64,000 bases of DNA from Winogradskyella echinorum (GCF_014297365.1 NZ_JACOQD010000001.1:1364001-1428000), one strand, 5' to 3'. Positions 8,364 through 17,557 are shown, counted from the first letter of the stretch. Numbers and translations: made by a program. The notes: a model not told the origin generated them from the letters alone.

Positions 8364-9290
8364 ATGAGTAAAAAAACATCTTACCTTTTAGGTATTTTGA
8401 TTACTATTATTATTGGTACTTTATTGTATTGCTATTTGTGTGATGATTGCTATTGTAATCCTAACAAAGAAGTCGAAACAGAAGAGACTAATATTGTAGC
8501 AGAACCTGAGGTTATTTCAGCTACTCGAAATGCTTTTGCTATTTCCGATGCTGATGGTGACTTCAATATTAAAATTAATGACAATTTTAATTTTAAAACA
8601 TCGAACTTTTCAATTTTAGAACCAATCTCCGAAAGCGTTTCTGCTGAGGTTATAAAACTAAAAGATTACTTGCTAGCAAATCCATTAAAGGATGTTGATA
8701 TTACAGGTTATTATCGAAATGATGAAACCAATAATTCAGCGTTCCCAAACTTAGGATTGGCAAGAGCAAATGCGGTTAAAAACTATTTAGTAACACAGGG
8801 AGTTCCTTCTAAGCAGATAGATATTCATGGAGAATTGAATGATTCAATTAATCCTGATGAGACAAACACTTTATTTGGGCCATTAAAATTTGGAATGGTA
8901 ACATTTGAAGAAGGCGCTACAGATGAAGCTTTAGCTGCAGCTTGTGATTCTATAAGAAAAAATCCGATTGTACTGTATTTTAAGACAGGAGCTGCACAAA
9001 TAAATTTAACAGCAGAACAGCGTCAGAAAATAGCAGATATATCAAGATGTGTAGATAAGCTAGGCGTAAAAGTTCAAGTTGTTGGTCATACCGACAATAC
9101 AGGAAACGCAGATCAAAATATGATTTTAGGTCTCGGAAGAGCGGATTTTGCAAAGCAATACCTTATTTCTAACGGTATACTAGGAGATCATATTGAAGCA
9201 ACTTCAAAAGGTCAAACTCAACCTATTGCTGATAATGCAACAGAAGAAGGACGTACTAAAAACAGACGTACAGAAATAACAATTAACTAA
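8364..9290 (+). CDS. OmpA family protein with N-terminal membrane anchor
   Basis: 308 residues. A single helix at about residues 7-24 (YLLGILITIIIGTLLYCYL) anchors it, followed by a Cys-rich stretch CDDCYC and an acidic linker. Residues ~90-155 look like a degenerate OmpA-like unit (GLARANAVKNYLVTQGV, KQIDIHGE). Residues ~200-308 are a standard OmpA C-terminal domain with YFKTGAAQI, VVGHTDNTG, LGRADFAKQYL and GRTKNRRTEI, which binds peptidoglycan. The Cys residues sit just outside the helix and could alternatively be lipidated or disulfide-bonded. The gene pairs with the HhH protein 24 bases downstream. Confidence 0.87.
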   Translation: MSKKTSYLLGILITIIIGTLLYCYLCDDCYCNPNKEVETEETNIVAEPEVISATRNAFAISDADGDFNIKINDNFNFKTSNFSILEPISESVSAEVIKLKDYLLANPLKDVDITGYYRNDETNNSAFPNLGLARANAVKNYLVTQGVPSKQIDIHGELNDSINPDETNTLFGPLKFGMVTFEEGATDEALAAACDSIRKNPIVLYFKTGAAQINLTAEQRQKIADISRCVDKLGVKVQVVGHTDNTGNADQNMILGLGRADFAKQYLISNGILGDHIEATSKGQTQPIADNATEEGRTKNRRTEITIN

Positions 9291-9313
9291 CAAACTTAAA
9301 ACATTATAAAATT

Positions 9314-9880
9314 ATGAATTGGTGTATATTAATCCCATTACTTGTAGGTCTAATTTGTGCATTATTAGGCTATTTATTAGGAAGACTTTTTGGAGGAGGA
9401 AATGATGATAGCGACAGAATTGCAAGGCTTGAGGCAGATTTAGAAGCGTGCAAATTAAGTAGAACAAAATTAGAAACAGACCTATCAGCTTCGTTATCGG
9501 CAAAAACAAAACTTGAATCCGATTTAAAAACAGCAAATACTTATTTGGCATCATCTTTTACTGCACCTGCAGCAGCGCTAGTTGCATTTGATGCAGATGC
9601 AGCTAAAGCGGTTTTTGGCAAGAAAATAAAAGAAAATGATTTAACGATTGTTGAAGGTATTGGGCCAAAAATTCAAGAATTGTTTCATAACCATGATGTA
9701 AAAACATGGAAGGCATTATCAGAATGTAGTATAGATAAATGCCAGAGCGTTTTAAAAAGTGGAGGAGATCGTTTTAAAATTCACAATCCTGGGACTTGGC
9801 CAGACCAAGCTAAAATGGCTGCTGAAGGTCGTTGGGAAGACTTGCTAAAATGGCAAGACGAGCTAGATGGAGGTAAATAA
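9314..9880 (+). CDS. Membrane-anchored coiled-coil protein with L21-like helix-hairpin-helix domain
   Basis: 188 residues in three parts: a membrane helix (residues 3-25, ILIPLLVGLICALLGYLL), a coiled coil (about 35-80, RIARLEADLEACKLSRTKLE), and a C-terminal domain starting LTIVEGIGPKI, a helix-hairpin-helix signature. The C-terminal domain, ending with PGTWPDQAKMAAEGRW, matches the extension found after ribosomal protein L21 in many Bacteroidota. Other members of that domain family occur alone; the ligand is not known to me. It is co-transcribed with the OmpA gene, so an envelope role is inferred. Confidence 0.8.
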   Translation: MNWCILIPLLVGLICALLGYLLGRLFGGGNDDSDRIARLEADLEACKLSRTKLETDLSASLSAKTKLESDLKTANTYLASSFTAPAAALVAFDADAAKAVFGKKIKENDLTIVEGIGPKIQELFHNHDVKTWKALSECSIDKCQSVLKSGGDRFKIHNPGTWPDQAKMAAEGRWEDLLKWQDELDGGK

Positions 9881-9900
9881 TCTCATTAAAAATAATTACT

Positions 9901-9938
9901 ACAAAAAACCGTTTCTATATAAGAAGCGGTTTTTGTTT
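9901..9938 (+). terminator. Rho-independent terminator
   Basis: Inverted repeat with arms ACAAAAAACCGTTTCT and AGAAGCGGTTTTTGT separated by ATATA, followed by T residues. It closes the OmpA/HhH operon. Confidence 0.8.
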
Positions 9939-9972
9939 TAAACCATTATACTATTTATCAGTCTAATAACAC

Positions 9973-11346
9973 ATGACACAGAGAGAACTTCAACATCTTT
10001 ATTGGCGAGCAGGATTTGGTATTAATCTATCAAATCAAAAGATTTCAAAAACTGATAAGAAAACTATTATTGAAGATATTTTTAATAACTCCAAATCCAT
10101 ATCTCCTCTTACAGTTGATGTTTCATATCTCAATGGCATAAAACTGAAAGACTTAAAAGATAACCCAAAATTACAAAATGAATTAAGGGAGAAAAGCAGA
10201 AAAAAGATATTAGATTTTAATTACGCTTGGATCAATAGACTGGTTCGTCCTAAAGAAACATTAAGAGAACGAATGACTTTATTTTGGGCTAATCATTTTG
10301 TGTGCAAGGATAATAATATACTCTATGTACAGTGTTTTAATAATACGTTACGAGCTTATGCTTTAGGGGATTTTAAAGTATTTGTAAAAGCCATATCAAA
10401 AGAAGCAGCAATGCTAAAATATCTTAATGGAAAACAAAATAAAAAACGCACACCAAATGAAAACTTTGCTAGAGAGTTAATGGAACTTTTTACATTAGGT
10501 GAAGGCCAATATTCTGAAAAAGATATAAAAGAAAGTGCTAGGGCATTTACAGGATATAATCACAGTATTAAAGGTGATTTTATTATGAGACAGCGTCAGC
10601 ACGATGAAGGTATAAAAACTTTCTTCGGTAAATCTGGTAACTTCTCAGGTGATGATATAATTGATATTATTTTAAGAAATAAACAATGTGCATACTTTAT
10701 ATCGGATAAAATCTATCGCTATTTTGTAAATCCTAAACCCAATAAAAAGCACATTGAAGCTATGGCAGATGTGTTTTACAAGGATTATAATATTGAAACA
10801 TTAATGCGTTTTGTATTTACTTCGGATTGGTTTTATGATAAAGAGCATATAGGAGCAAAAATAAAATCGCCAATTGAGTTTTTAGTAGGTATGGCAAACA
10901 CCATTCCTGTAAAATTTGAAAGAGAAAATGACCTTATTAAAATGCAACGACTCTTAGGTCAAACCTTGTTAGATCCACCAAATGTTGCAGGTTGGAAAGG
11001 AGATAAGGCTTGGATAGATGCAAATACCATTATGGTAAGATTAAAATTACCTTCCGTAATATTTAATAATGCTATAATTTCATTGAAAGAACAAGGAGAT
11101 TTTAATGATAGTTTTAGAGAGAAATATTTTAAACGAAATAAAGGTAAATTACCTTTTAAAACCATGCCAGATTGGGAAGTGTTTTTAGACAATTTCAAAT
11201 TAGTTGAAACAGAAAATCTTCAAGATTATATTATTCAAGGAAGTATCAATAATGGGACTTCTGATTACCTAAAAACACTGAATAAAAAATCTAAACAAGA
11301 TTATTGTATTCAGTTAATGTCGTTACCAGAATACCAAATGTGTTAA
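9973..11346 (+). CDS. DUF1800 domain-containing protein
   Basis: 457 residues. The start LQHLYWRAGFG and the segments RERMTLFWANHFV, NENFARELMELFTLGEGQY and SARAFTGY are hallmarks of DUF1800, with QTLLDPPNVAGWKG near the C-terminus. No signal peptide is seen at the start used (ATG 9973). Members of this family are almost always encoded next to a DUF1501 gene, as here, and the pair has been linked to handling of extracellular material, but no reaction is established. The DUF1501 gene starts 11 bases after its stop. Confidence 0.9.
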   Translation: MTQRELQHLYWRAGFGINLSNQKISKTDKKTIIEDIFNNSKSISPLTVDVSYLNGIKLKDLKDNPKLQNELREKSRKKILDFNYAWINRLVRPKETLRERMTLFWANHFVCKDNNILYVQCFNNTLRAYALGDFKVFVKAISKEAAMLKYLNGKQNKKRTPNENFARELMELFTLGEGQYSEKDIKESARAFTGYNHSIKGDFIMRQRQHDEGIKTFFGKSGNFSGDDIIDIILRNKQCAYFISDKIYRYFVNPKPNKKHIEAMADVFYKDYNIETLMRFVFTSDWFYDKEHIGAKIKSPIEFLVGMANTIPVKFERENDLIKMQRLLGQTLLDPPNVAGWKGDKAWIDANTIMVRLKLPSVIFNNAIISLKEQGDFNDSFREKYFKRNKGKLPFKTMPDWEVFLDNFKLVETENLQDYIIQGSINNGTSDYLKTLNKKSKQDYCIQLMSLPEYQMC

Positions 11347-11357
11347 TGCTGTAAACT

Positions 11358-12545
11358 ATGGATAGACGTAAATTTATTAAAAATTCAGCCTTAGCGAGTA
11401 GCCTTTTTTTGGTGCCAAGCTTTGTCAAGGCATTTGAGTCAGTTGCGACTAAACAATTAGGTTATAAACGCCTAGTTATAATTCAGCTTGCAGGTGGAAA
11501 TGATGGGTTAAATACTATTATTCCTCATAATAATGATTTGTATTATAACGCTAGGCCAAGATTGGCTATTACAAAAGATATTATAAAATTAAATGACGAT
11601 TTAGGTTTTCATCCGAGTCTAGCACCTTTGCGAAACTTGTATGATAAAGGTGAACTCTCAATAATAAATAATGTTGGTTATCCAAACCCTGTGCGTTCAC
11701 ATTTTAGATCTATGGATATTTGGCAAACAGCAAGTGGGTCGGACGAATATTTACAAAGCGGATGGCTTGGTCGTTACTTAGATAAATATGGTAAAAAACC
11801 ATATAATGCTATAGAAATGGATGAGCAATTAAGTTTAGCTATGAAAGGTGAACACTTTAATGGTATTGCTACTAACGATTATAAAGTATTGCACAGAACG
11901 GCAAAAGACCCTTATTTTAAAAATGTACTCAACCATTATAACGACACACATTTAAGTGAACATAATTTGGGATATCTCTACCAAACTATGATTGAGGCCA
12001 AGTCTTCTGCAAAATATATTTATGAGAATACCCAAGTAAAATTATCACAGCAAGATTATCCTCAGAATGGTTTTGGCAAACAACTTAAAAATGTGGCGCA
12101 ATTCATTAATTCTGGTCTAGATACTAAGGTATTCTATACTTCTTTAGGCGGGTTTGACACACATGCTAATCAGCAGAACAAGCAATCAAGATTATTATCT
12201 CAATACGCAGAGAGTGTTTCGGCTTTTGTAAAAGATTTAAAACGAAATGAAACTTTTGAGGATACGTTGATTTTAACGTTTTCTGAGTTTGGAAGACGTG
12301 TGAAGCAAAATGCGGCAAATGGAACAGATCATGGTGCAGCTAACAATGTCTTTATTATTGGTAAGCAATTAAAGAAAGCAGGTTTTTACAATGATTTAGC
12401 GAGTTTAAATGATTTAGATACTAATGGAGATTTAAAATACAGTATAGATTTTAGGTCTGTGTATGCTACAATTCTCTCACAATGGATGGATGTTTCTACT
12501 GAAGGGATCCTTCCTTCAAAACAGAAATCATTAAATTTTATTTAA
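11358..12545 (+). CDS. DUF1501 domain-containing protein with Tat-like signal
   Basis: 395 residues. The N-terminus MDRRKFIKNSALASSLFLV has a twin-arginine pattern (RRKFIK) and a hydrophobic segment, suggesting folded export to the periplasm. The domain shows IIQLAGGNDGLNTIIPH, RSHFRSMDIWQTA and the metal-site-like TFSEFGRRVKQNAANGTDHG. DUF1501 proteins resemble the alkaline phosphatase/sulfatase superfamily, and these Asp/His positions are consistent with that; the substrate is unknown. It forms a two-gene operon with the DUF1800 gene. Confidence 0.9.
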   Translation: MDRRKFIKNSALASSLFLVPSFVKAFESVATKQLGYKRLVIIQLAGGNDGLNTIIPHNNDLYYNARPRLAITKDIIKLNDDLGFHPSLAPLRNLYDKGELSIINNVGYPNPVRSHFRSMDIWQTASGSDEYLQSGWLGRYLDKYGKKPYNAIEMDEQLSLAMKGEHFNGIATNDYKVLHRTAKDPYFKNVLNHYNDTHLSEHNLGYLYQTMIEAKSSAKYIYENTQVKLSQQDYPQNGFGKQLKNVAQFINSGLDTKVFYTSLGGFDTHANQQNKQSRLLSQYAESVSAFVKDLKRNETFEDTLILTFSEFGRRVKQNAANGTDHGAANNVFIIGKQLKKAGFYNDLASLNDLDTNGDLKYSIDFRSVYATILSQWMDVSTEGILPSKQKSLNFI

Positions 12546-12552
12546 GGGTATA

Positions 12553-12606
12553 AAAAAAACCTTGTTTCGATTAAAAGCTTTTGGCTAACAGAAACAAGGT
12601 TTAAAT
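12553..12606. terminator. Rho-independent terminator between convergent genes
   Basis: Arms AAACCTTGTTTC (12557-12568) and GAAACAAGGTTT (12591-12602) are perfectly complementary over 12 bases, flanked by A-runs on the left. It could serve the DUF1501 gene and, in the other direction, the AlbA_2 gene. The rest of the gap to 12762 holds AATC(T/A)G-rich sequence with no gene. Confidence 0.75.
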
Positions 12607-12762
12607 AATTGATTAATAGCACTTCAAAGATGCAAGTTATTTTGCTTGGTTCTTTAATTTTTTGATGAATGGTCAAAAAAAATGTATAATCTGTGTTGTT
12701 TTTGAAAGTGCCTTCGACAAGATGCAGAAAATCAGGTTAAAAAATCTGTTTAATCCGATGAA

Positions 12763-13896
12763 CTAACTATATTTTACTTTTCTCAATATTCTAAGTGTTT
12801 CTTTGTAAGAACTATAGAGAGCTGAACTGTATTGCTTAATATAAGGCTTAGCATATTCTAGTTTAAGTAATGCATCATCAAATCCGTTGAGGTAACATAT
12901 TAAATAACTAGCAGCTAAATTTTTCAAATCGGCTTCTTCATTATTATTTAATGATATATTTTTTTCAAGCTTTTCTAAAATGGCATTATTGGCATTATGG
13001 ATGTGATGCAATACTTTTTTATCATATTGTGGTGGATCAAAAATTAAGTTTGCTTCGATGGAATAGTTAGCATTATCATCAAAATGAATGGTTTTTTCTT
13101 CGAGCTTATAATATTTGTATGATTCTTGAAGCCCTAATCTTACATATTCTACAATTTTAAAAGAATCTTCAGTATACGAAATGGCTACTTCGTCTAATGT
13201 TGAATAAAACAAACGTACTTGCTCATTTATTAATTCTATATCTACTCTAGAAAAAAAAACTTCCTTCTTCACATGCTTTTTATCTCCAGACCAGCACAAT
13301 ACAAAGTATTCTTTAAAGACCTTGTACTGCGGATTAAAATCTTGGCGCTTATTCATAAAATCAAAAACTCCATCGAGGGTTAACTTAATATTGTTTTGAG
13401 CATGGTTCTCAATGGCAGCAACAATTTTAGAGTTAACGTCTTTTATTTCAATATCAAAAACTTTAGGCATACTCATACTGCCATCTCTAAAAAACACTGA
13501 GCCGCCATAATATTTCCAAATATTTTTTCTTAAAGAAGTAATTTTATCAATAGGTCTTATGGTTACTAAACCAACAACTTTATCATCTGGTAAGTGTGGA
13601 AATGGAATATTCTCATACTGAACAATTGGAGGGTTAGTGAGGTAGGCATTTATTAAATTCTGAATTTTACTATCATCAAAAAAATCGACACCAATAATTT
13701 TATTGTCCTCGTCCTCTACACCAATAACAATGTAAGAATTGTTTTTGGGGTTGCTGTTAGAAAGTGCGCAAATGTGTTTTAAAAACTTGGCTTTCCCTTC
13801 TTTAAAGCTTATGTCTATTTTTCGTTTTTTGTCATAGAAGCTGTTCTCATCGTTGTGAGCGAGAAGGTTTTTTATTAAGAGCCTCTTATTAATCAT
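12763..13896 (-). CDS. AlbA_2 / Schlafen-type putative nucleic-acid-binding protein
   Basis: 377 residues from the ATG at 13896. An upstream ATG at 13905 would place the first codons inside an intergenic stem-loop repeat, so the internal start MINKRLL is chosen. The first ~155 residues are an AlbA_2 domain: ISFKEGKAKFLKHICALSN, then SYIVIGVEDEDNKIIGVDFF, and VVGLVTIRPI. The domain is usually annotated as DNA-binding or divergent AAA-4. The C-terminal ~220 residues are unrecognised and look cytoplasmic. It ends a minus-strand group with an SDR and an AKR gene, but the repeat in the spacer suggests separate control. Confidence 0.8.
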   Translation of the reverse strand: MINKRLLIKNLLAHNDENSFYDKKRKIDISFKEGKAKFLKHICALSNSNPKNNSYIVIGVEDEDNKIIGVDFFDDSKIQNLINAYLTNPPIVQYENIPFPHLPDDKVVGLVTIRPIDKITSLRKNIWKYYGGSVFFRDGSMSMPKVFDIEIKDVNSKIVAAIENHAQNNIKLTLDGVFDFMNKRQDFNPQYKVFKEYFVLCWSGDKKHVKKEVFFSRVDIELINEQVRLFYSTLDEVAISYTEDSFKIVEYVRLGLQESYKYYKLEEKTIHFDDNANYSIEANLIFDPPQYDKKVLHHIHNANNAILEKLEKNISLNNNEEADLKNLAASYLICYLNGFDDALLKLEYAKPYIKQYSSALYSSYKETLRILRKVKYS

Positions 13897-13900
13897 GTCT

Positions 13901-13925
13901 GTCATTCCTGCGAAGGCAGGAATCT
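13901..13925 (+). repeat. Intergenic stem-loop repeat, CCTGC core
   Basis: GTCATTCCTGCGAAGGCAGG continues with AATC. Arms ATTCCTGC and GCAGGAAT pair perfectly across a GAAG loop. It has the same flanks and stem as the copies at 55339 and 55387. Confidence 0.75.
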
Positions 13926-13927
13926 TG

Positions 13928-14680
13928 TTATTTAGATTTCTTCACTATAGTAGAACTCGCCTGTGCTGTACAAAACATTAATACATCTGCAATATTAACA
14001 TGAGCAGGTCTAGATACAGCAAAGTATATGACATCAGCCACATCTTCAGCTTGTAATGCTTTATAGCCTTTATAAACATTATCTGCGGCACTACCTCCTT
14101 TAAACCTAACTTCTGAGAATTCAGTTTCTACTAAACCAGGATTTATAGCACCTACTTTAATACCAAATGGATTTAAATCTATACGCATGCCTTCGGTAAT
14201 TGCCAAAACAGCATGTTTACTTCCACAATACACATTGCCGTTAGGATAGACTTCTTTCCCAGCAGAAGAACCAATATTAATAATGTGTCCAGATTTGCGT
14301 TCAGTCATTCCGGGAATAATTGCTTTACTAACATAAAGTAAACCTTTTACATTTATATCCATCATAGCATCCCAATCATCTAAATTACCAGTTTGTATTG
14401 GGTCTAAACCATGTGCATTGCCAGCATTGTTGATAAGGATGTCTATAGTCTGAAATTCTTTTGGTAAAGATCCAATAGCTTCTAAAGTTGCTTCTCTGTC
14501 GCGAACATCAAAATTAAGAGTATGGACATCTGTTTCTTTTGATAAGGCTTTTTCAATACTATCTAAGCGTTGTTGTCTGCGACCACATAAGATTAGATTA
14601 ATACCATGTTTTGCAAACAAATGCGCTGTTGCTCTACCAATGCCGCTTGTTGCTCCTGTTATTAATGCTGTTTTTTTCAT
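13928..14680 (-). CDS. SDR family NAD(P)-dependent oxidoreductase, YdfG type
   Basis: 250 residues, a classical short-chain dehydrogenase. Cofactor motif TGATSGIG at 9-16, NNAG at 84-87, catalytic Ser138, Tyr151 and Lys155 in YCGSKHAV. The Arg-Arg after the second strand (CGRRQQR) favours NADPH. The overall pattern resembles YdfG-like 3-hydroxy acid dehydrogenases, which oxidise serine, 3-hydroxypropionate and similar acids; the physiological substrate cannot be read from the sequence. It is cytoplasmic. The aldo/keto reductase lies 87 bases upstream on the same strand. Confidence 0.9.
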   Translation of the reverse strand: MKKTALITGATSGIGRATAHLFAKHGINLILCGRRQQRLDSIEKALSKETDVHTLNFDVRDREATLEAIGSLPKEFQTIDILINNAGNAHGLDPIQTGNLDDWDAMMDINVKGLLYVSKAIIPGMTERKSGHIINIGSSAGKEVYPNGNVYCGSKHAVLAITEGMRIDLNPFGIKVGAINPGLVETEFSEVRFKGGSAADNVYKGYKALQAEDVADVIYFAVSRPAHVNIADVLMFCTAQASSTIVKKSK

Positions 14681-14767
14681 AATTCTATTATTTTTGTGAG
14701 AGCAAGAATCTATTTAGTTAATTACTGTATTTTAAAACATGGATTTCCATCTTGGCAGAAAAAACAA

Positions 14768-15631
14768 CTATGGTACCTTATGCCCTTGACAAGCCACCAA
14801 AATTAAAAACCAATCTTCTAGTTCTAGCTCAATTTTTGTTGCTTCAACAGCTTGCTTCAATCTATCTTTATTCGTTGTGCCAACTACTGGATGTATATAA
14901 GCAGGATGTTTCATAATCCAAGCTAATAATAATTGGTCCTCAGTGGCATTATATTTTTCCATTAATTGTCCAAGCTGTTTATGTATACGCCTGGTTTGTT
15001 CGTTATCTTCTCTAAACACTGAGCCTAATGGAGACCAAGCCATAGGTTTAATACCGCAAGTTTTCATATAATCTAAACTGCCATTATGCATTGCAGAATG
15101 TTCGGTTAGCGAAAACTCAATTTGATTGACATCAATATCTACTCTCAACCCAATCATGTCCATTTGAGATGGCGTAAAATTAGACACGCCAAAGTCTCTA
15201 ATTTTACCCTCTTTTTTTAAAATGGTAATAGCTTCTGCAATCTCTTCTGTCACCATTAGAGGGCTAGGTCTGTGCAGTAATAATAAATCTAGATATTCCG
15301 TGTTGAGGTGTTGTAAGGATTGTTCAACAGACCAAATAATATAATCTTTATTATAGTCGTAGTGTTTAACCTTATTATTTCGGTTTTCACTTAAATATTG
15401 AATACCACATTTAGAAATTAGCTGAATTTCTTCACGCTTTATTCCAGAATCGGTAAAGGCTTTACCAAATTCTGCTTCGGTCGTGTAAGCACCATAAATA
15501 TCGGCATGGTCAAATGTAGTTATCTTATTAGAAATACAATGATGCATTAAAGCTACCATGTCTTTTTTTGAAAGTTGTTTCCCCCAACTTCCCCAGGTCA
15601 TGGTACCTGCAATTAATCGAGAATATGTCAC
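14768..15631 (-). CDS. Aldo/keto reductase
   Basis: 287 residues, a TIM-barrel NADPH-dependent reductase. The catalytic tetrad is visible as Asp41 and Tyr46 (FDHADIYG), Lys74 (LISKCGI) and His120 (LLLLHRP). The cofactor region VGTTNKDRL is near the C-terminus. The opening RLIAGTMTWGSWG and this pattern place it close to YdhF-like enzymes. The substrate is unknown. It is followed downstream by the SDR gene on the same strand, and together they may handle carbonyl compounds. Confidence 0.9.
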   Translation of the reverse strand: MTYSRLIAGTMTWGSWGKQLSKKDMVALMHHCISNKITTFDHADIYGAYTTEAEFGKAFTDSGIKREEIQLISKCGIQYLSENRNNKVKHYDYNKDYIIWSVEQSLQHLNTEYLDLLLLHRPSPLMVTEEIAEAITILKKEGKIRDFGVSNFTPSQMDMIGLRVDIDVNQIEFSLTEHSAMHNGSLDYMKTCGIKPMAWSPLGSVFREDNEQTRRIHKQLGQLMEKYNATEDQLLLAWIMKHPAYIHPVVGTTNKDRLKQAVEATKIELELEDWFLILVACQGHKVP

Positions 15632-15734
15632 TTATTTTTCAGTTTATGAGGGTTTTTTTGTAATTGGTGTATAAAAATACTCAAAACATAAAGAATAAAG
15701 TATTATTGGTAGTAATTATTCCATATCCCAAATT

Positions 15735-16304
15735 ATGAAGCGTTTACAATCTTTAAAATTCCTTTTTTTTAGCGTCATTTTTATAGCTTGTTTTGCAAGC
15801 TGTACACCAGACGAAACTTATTCGAGGACTGAAGTGTCTAACATAAGCGTTAAGCTAAAAAGTACAATAGGAGACCTTAATAAAGTCTATGTTGAAATTG
15901 AAGATGTGCAATTAAAAGTAAAGGAAGATGATAATGCAACAAATGCATGGATAAGTCTTAATGCAGTTAATACAGGAACCTATAATATTTTCGATTTTAG
16001 AGAGCATTCAGAATTAGAGCTTGTAGATAATTTTGAAATAGAATCAACTTATATTTATGAGATTAGATTAGTGCTAGGTGACAATAGTTTTATAGACTTA
16101 AATAATACATTATATAGTTTAGATATTTTAAATTTAGGTAATGCAATACCTTCAAATTTGGTAAAAATAGAATTGTTACCTAATCGGTTATATGACTTTA
16201 TTATTAATATAGATATCGATGAGTCCGTAAGCTTTAATGAAGATGAAAATATGATGGTTTTAAATCCAAAACTTTACACAGAAATAAGACAACTTAGATA
16301 TTAA
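15735..16304 (+). CDS. DUF4382-like lipoprotein
   Basis: 189 residues. Lipobox CFASC with Cys23 follows a hydrophobic leader. The mature domain has the DUF4382 course: VSNISVKLKSTIGDLNKVYV, a GxY/IFDFRE strand, IYEIRLVLGDNSFIDL, and a C-terminal strand set ending IRQLRY. DUF4382 is an Ig-like surface domain of unknown ligand found on Bacteroidota lipoproteins. It is a single gene divergent from the aldo/keto reductase and closed by a terminator. Confidence 0.7.
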   Translation: MKRLQSLKFLFFSVIFIACFASCTPDETYSRTEVSNISVKLKSTIGDLNKVYVEIEDVQLKVKEDDNATNAWISLNAVNTGTYNIFDFREHSELELVDNFEIESTYIYEIRLVLGDNSFIDLNNTLYSLDILNLGNAIPSNLVKIELLPNRLYDFIINIDIDESVSFNEDENMMVLNPKLYTEIRQLRY

Positions 16305-16328
16305 TAATACTAATTTATGATTATTATG

Positions 16329-16366
16329 AAAAAAAGGCAGCACTTTGGTGTAGCCTTTCTTTTTTT
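16329..16366 (+). terminator. Rho-independent terminator
   Basis: Stem AAAGGC / GCCTTT with a 14-base loop, extended by A-run and T-run pairing, followed by TTCTTTTTTT. It separates the lipoprotein gene from the Bat operon. Confidence 0.7.
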
Positions 16367-16458
16367 AACCAAATGTTAACAGCAACTAACGAATAATTTT
16401 AACATTTTGCATCCTCGTAAAAAATACTTAAAAAAATCGCTCTTAAACTTTATAAATA

Positions 16459-17461
16459 ATGGAAGAAACGAATACAATTGATATTAAATCAATTAATGAA
16501 AAGATAGAAAAAGAAAGTGCATTTGTTGACTTATTAATCTTAGAGATGAATAAGGTTATAGTTGGTCAAAAACACATGGTAGAGCGCCTTCTTATAGGCT
16601 TACTAGGTCGAGGACATATTTTACTAGAAGGTGTTCCTGGTTTAGCGAAAACTCTAGCAATTAACACATTATCAAAAGCTATTGATGCAAGTTTTAGTAG
16701 AGTTCAGTTTACACCAGATTTATTACCTGCAGATGTTGTTGGTACATTAATTTATAATATGAAATTGAATGACTTTTCGATTAAGAAAGGTCCAATCTTT
16801 GCAAATTTTGTCTTAGCGGATGAGATTAACAGAGCTCCCGCAAAAGTGCAATCCGCACTACTTGAGGCCATGCAAGAGAAACAGGTTACTATTGGAGATG
16901 AAACCTTTGTTTTAGATAAACCATTTTTAGTAATGGCTACTCAAAACCCTGTTGAGCAAGAAGGAACTTATCCTTTGCCAGAAGCTCAGGTAGACCGTTT
17001 TATGCTAAAAACTGTAATTGATTATCCAAAGATTGATGAGGAACAATTAATAATGAGAGCTAATTTAAAAAGGTGCTTGGGATAAAGTGAATCCTGTGGT
17101 TTCTATTTCTCAGATTTTAAAAGCTCAAGAAGCTGTTCGTGAGGTGTACATGGACGAAAAAATAGAAAAATATATATTAGATATCATTTTCGCTACACGT
17201 TATCCAGAAAAGTACAAACTTGGGGATTTAAAAGCTTTAATCTCTTTCGGAGCTTCACCTCGTGGAAGTATTAACTTAGCAACTGCTGCTAAATGTTATG
17301 CATTTATAAAAAGAAGAGGCTATGTAATTCCAGAAGATGTGCGTGCCGTAGTGTATGATGTACTTCGTCACAGAATTGGTATTACTTACGAAGCTGAAGC
17401 AGAAAATATAACTTCAGAAGACATTATCAATAAGATTGTAAACGAGATTGAAGTACCATAA
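16459..17461 (+). pseudogene. MoxR-family AAA+ ATPase, interrupted by a single-base frameshift
   Basis: The frame from 16459 encodes Walker A GVPGLAKT (residues 58-65), Walker [11 protein letters not shown] (Asp121-Glu122) and the sensor [11 protein letters not shown], then stops at 17083-17085 after an aberrant tail RCLG. The following frame encodes the normal C-terminal lid (from NPVVSISQI to IVNEIEVP). Removing one A from the AAAAA run at 17067-17071 restores a continuous 333-residue MoxR reading [11 protein letters not shown], the usual length. MoxR acts as a chaperone-like ATPase on VWA proteins and opens the Bat operon. The break may be a sequencing error, a real mutation or, less likely, a +1 recoding site. 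Confidence 0.88.
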
Positions 17462-17527
17462 ATAGTTGTAAATAAATTAATATCAAGTAGTTGAAACTTA
17501 CTTGAATGCTGATTTTATTAATTACAA

Positions 17528-17555
17528 ACTGAAGACTGCTCACTGCAAACTGAAT
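17528..17555 (+). repeat. Heptamer tandem repeat before the DUF58 gene
   Basis: Four units ACTGNNN at 17528, 17535, 17542 and 17549 have an exact 7-base period and end two bases before the ATG at 17558. Confidence 0.8.
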
Positions 17556-17557
17556 AA

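Noticed and set aside
12660..12760. AATCTGT/AATCAGG-like recurring words downstream of the DUF1501 terminator
   Set aside because: Period is not exact (about 13 bases) and there are too few copies to separate from chance in AT-rich DNA.
17067..17090. Programmed +1 frameshift in moxR
   Set aside because: No known slip signal beyond a short A-run and no downstream pseudoknot could be seen; a sequencing or real single-base insertion is simpler. Kept only as an option in the finding.
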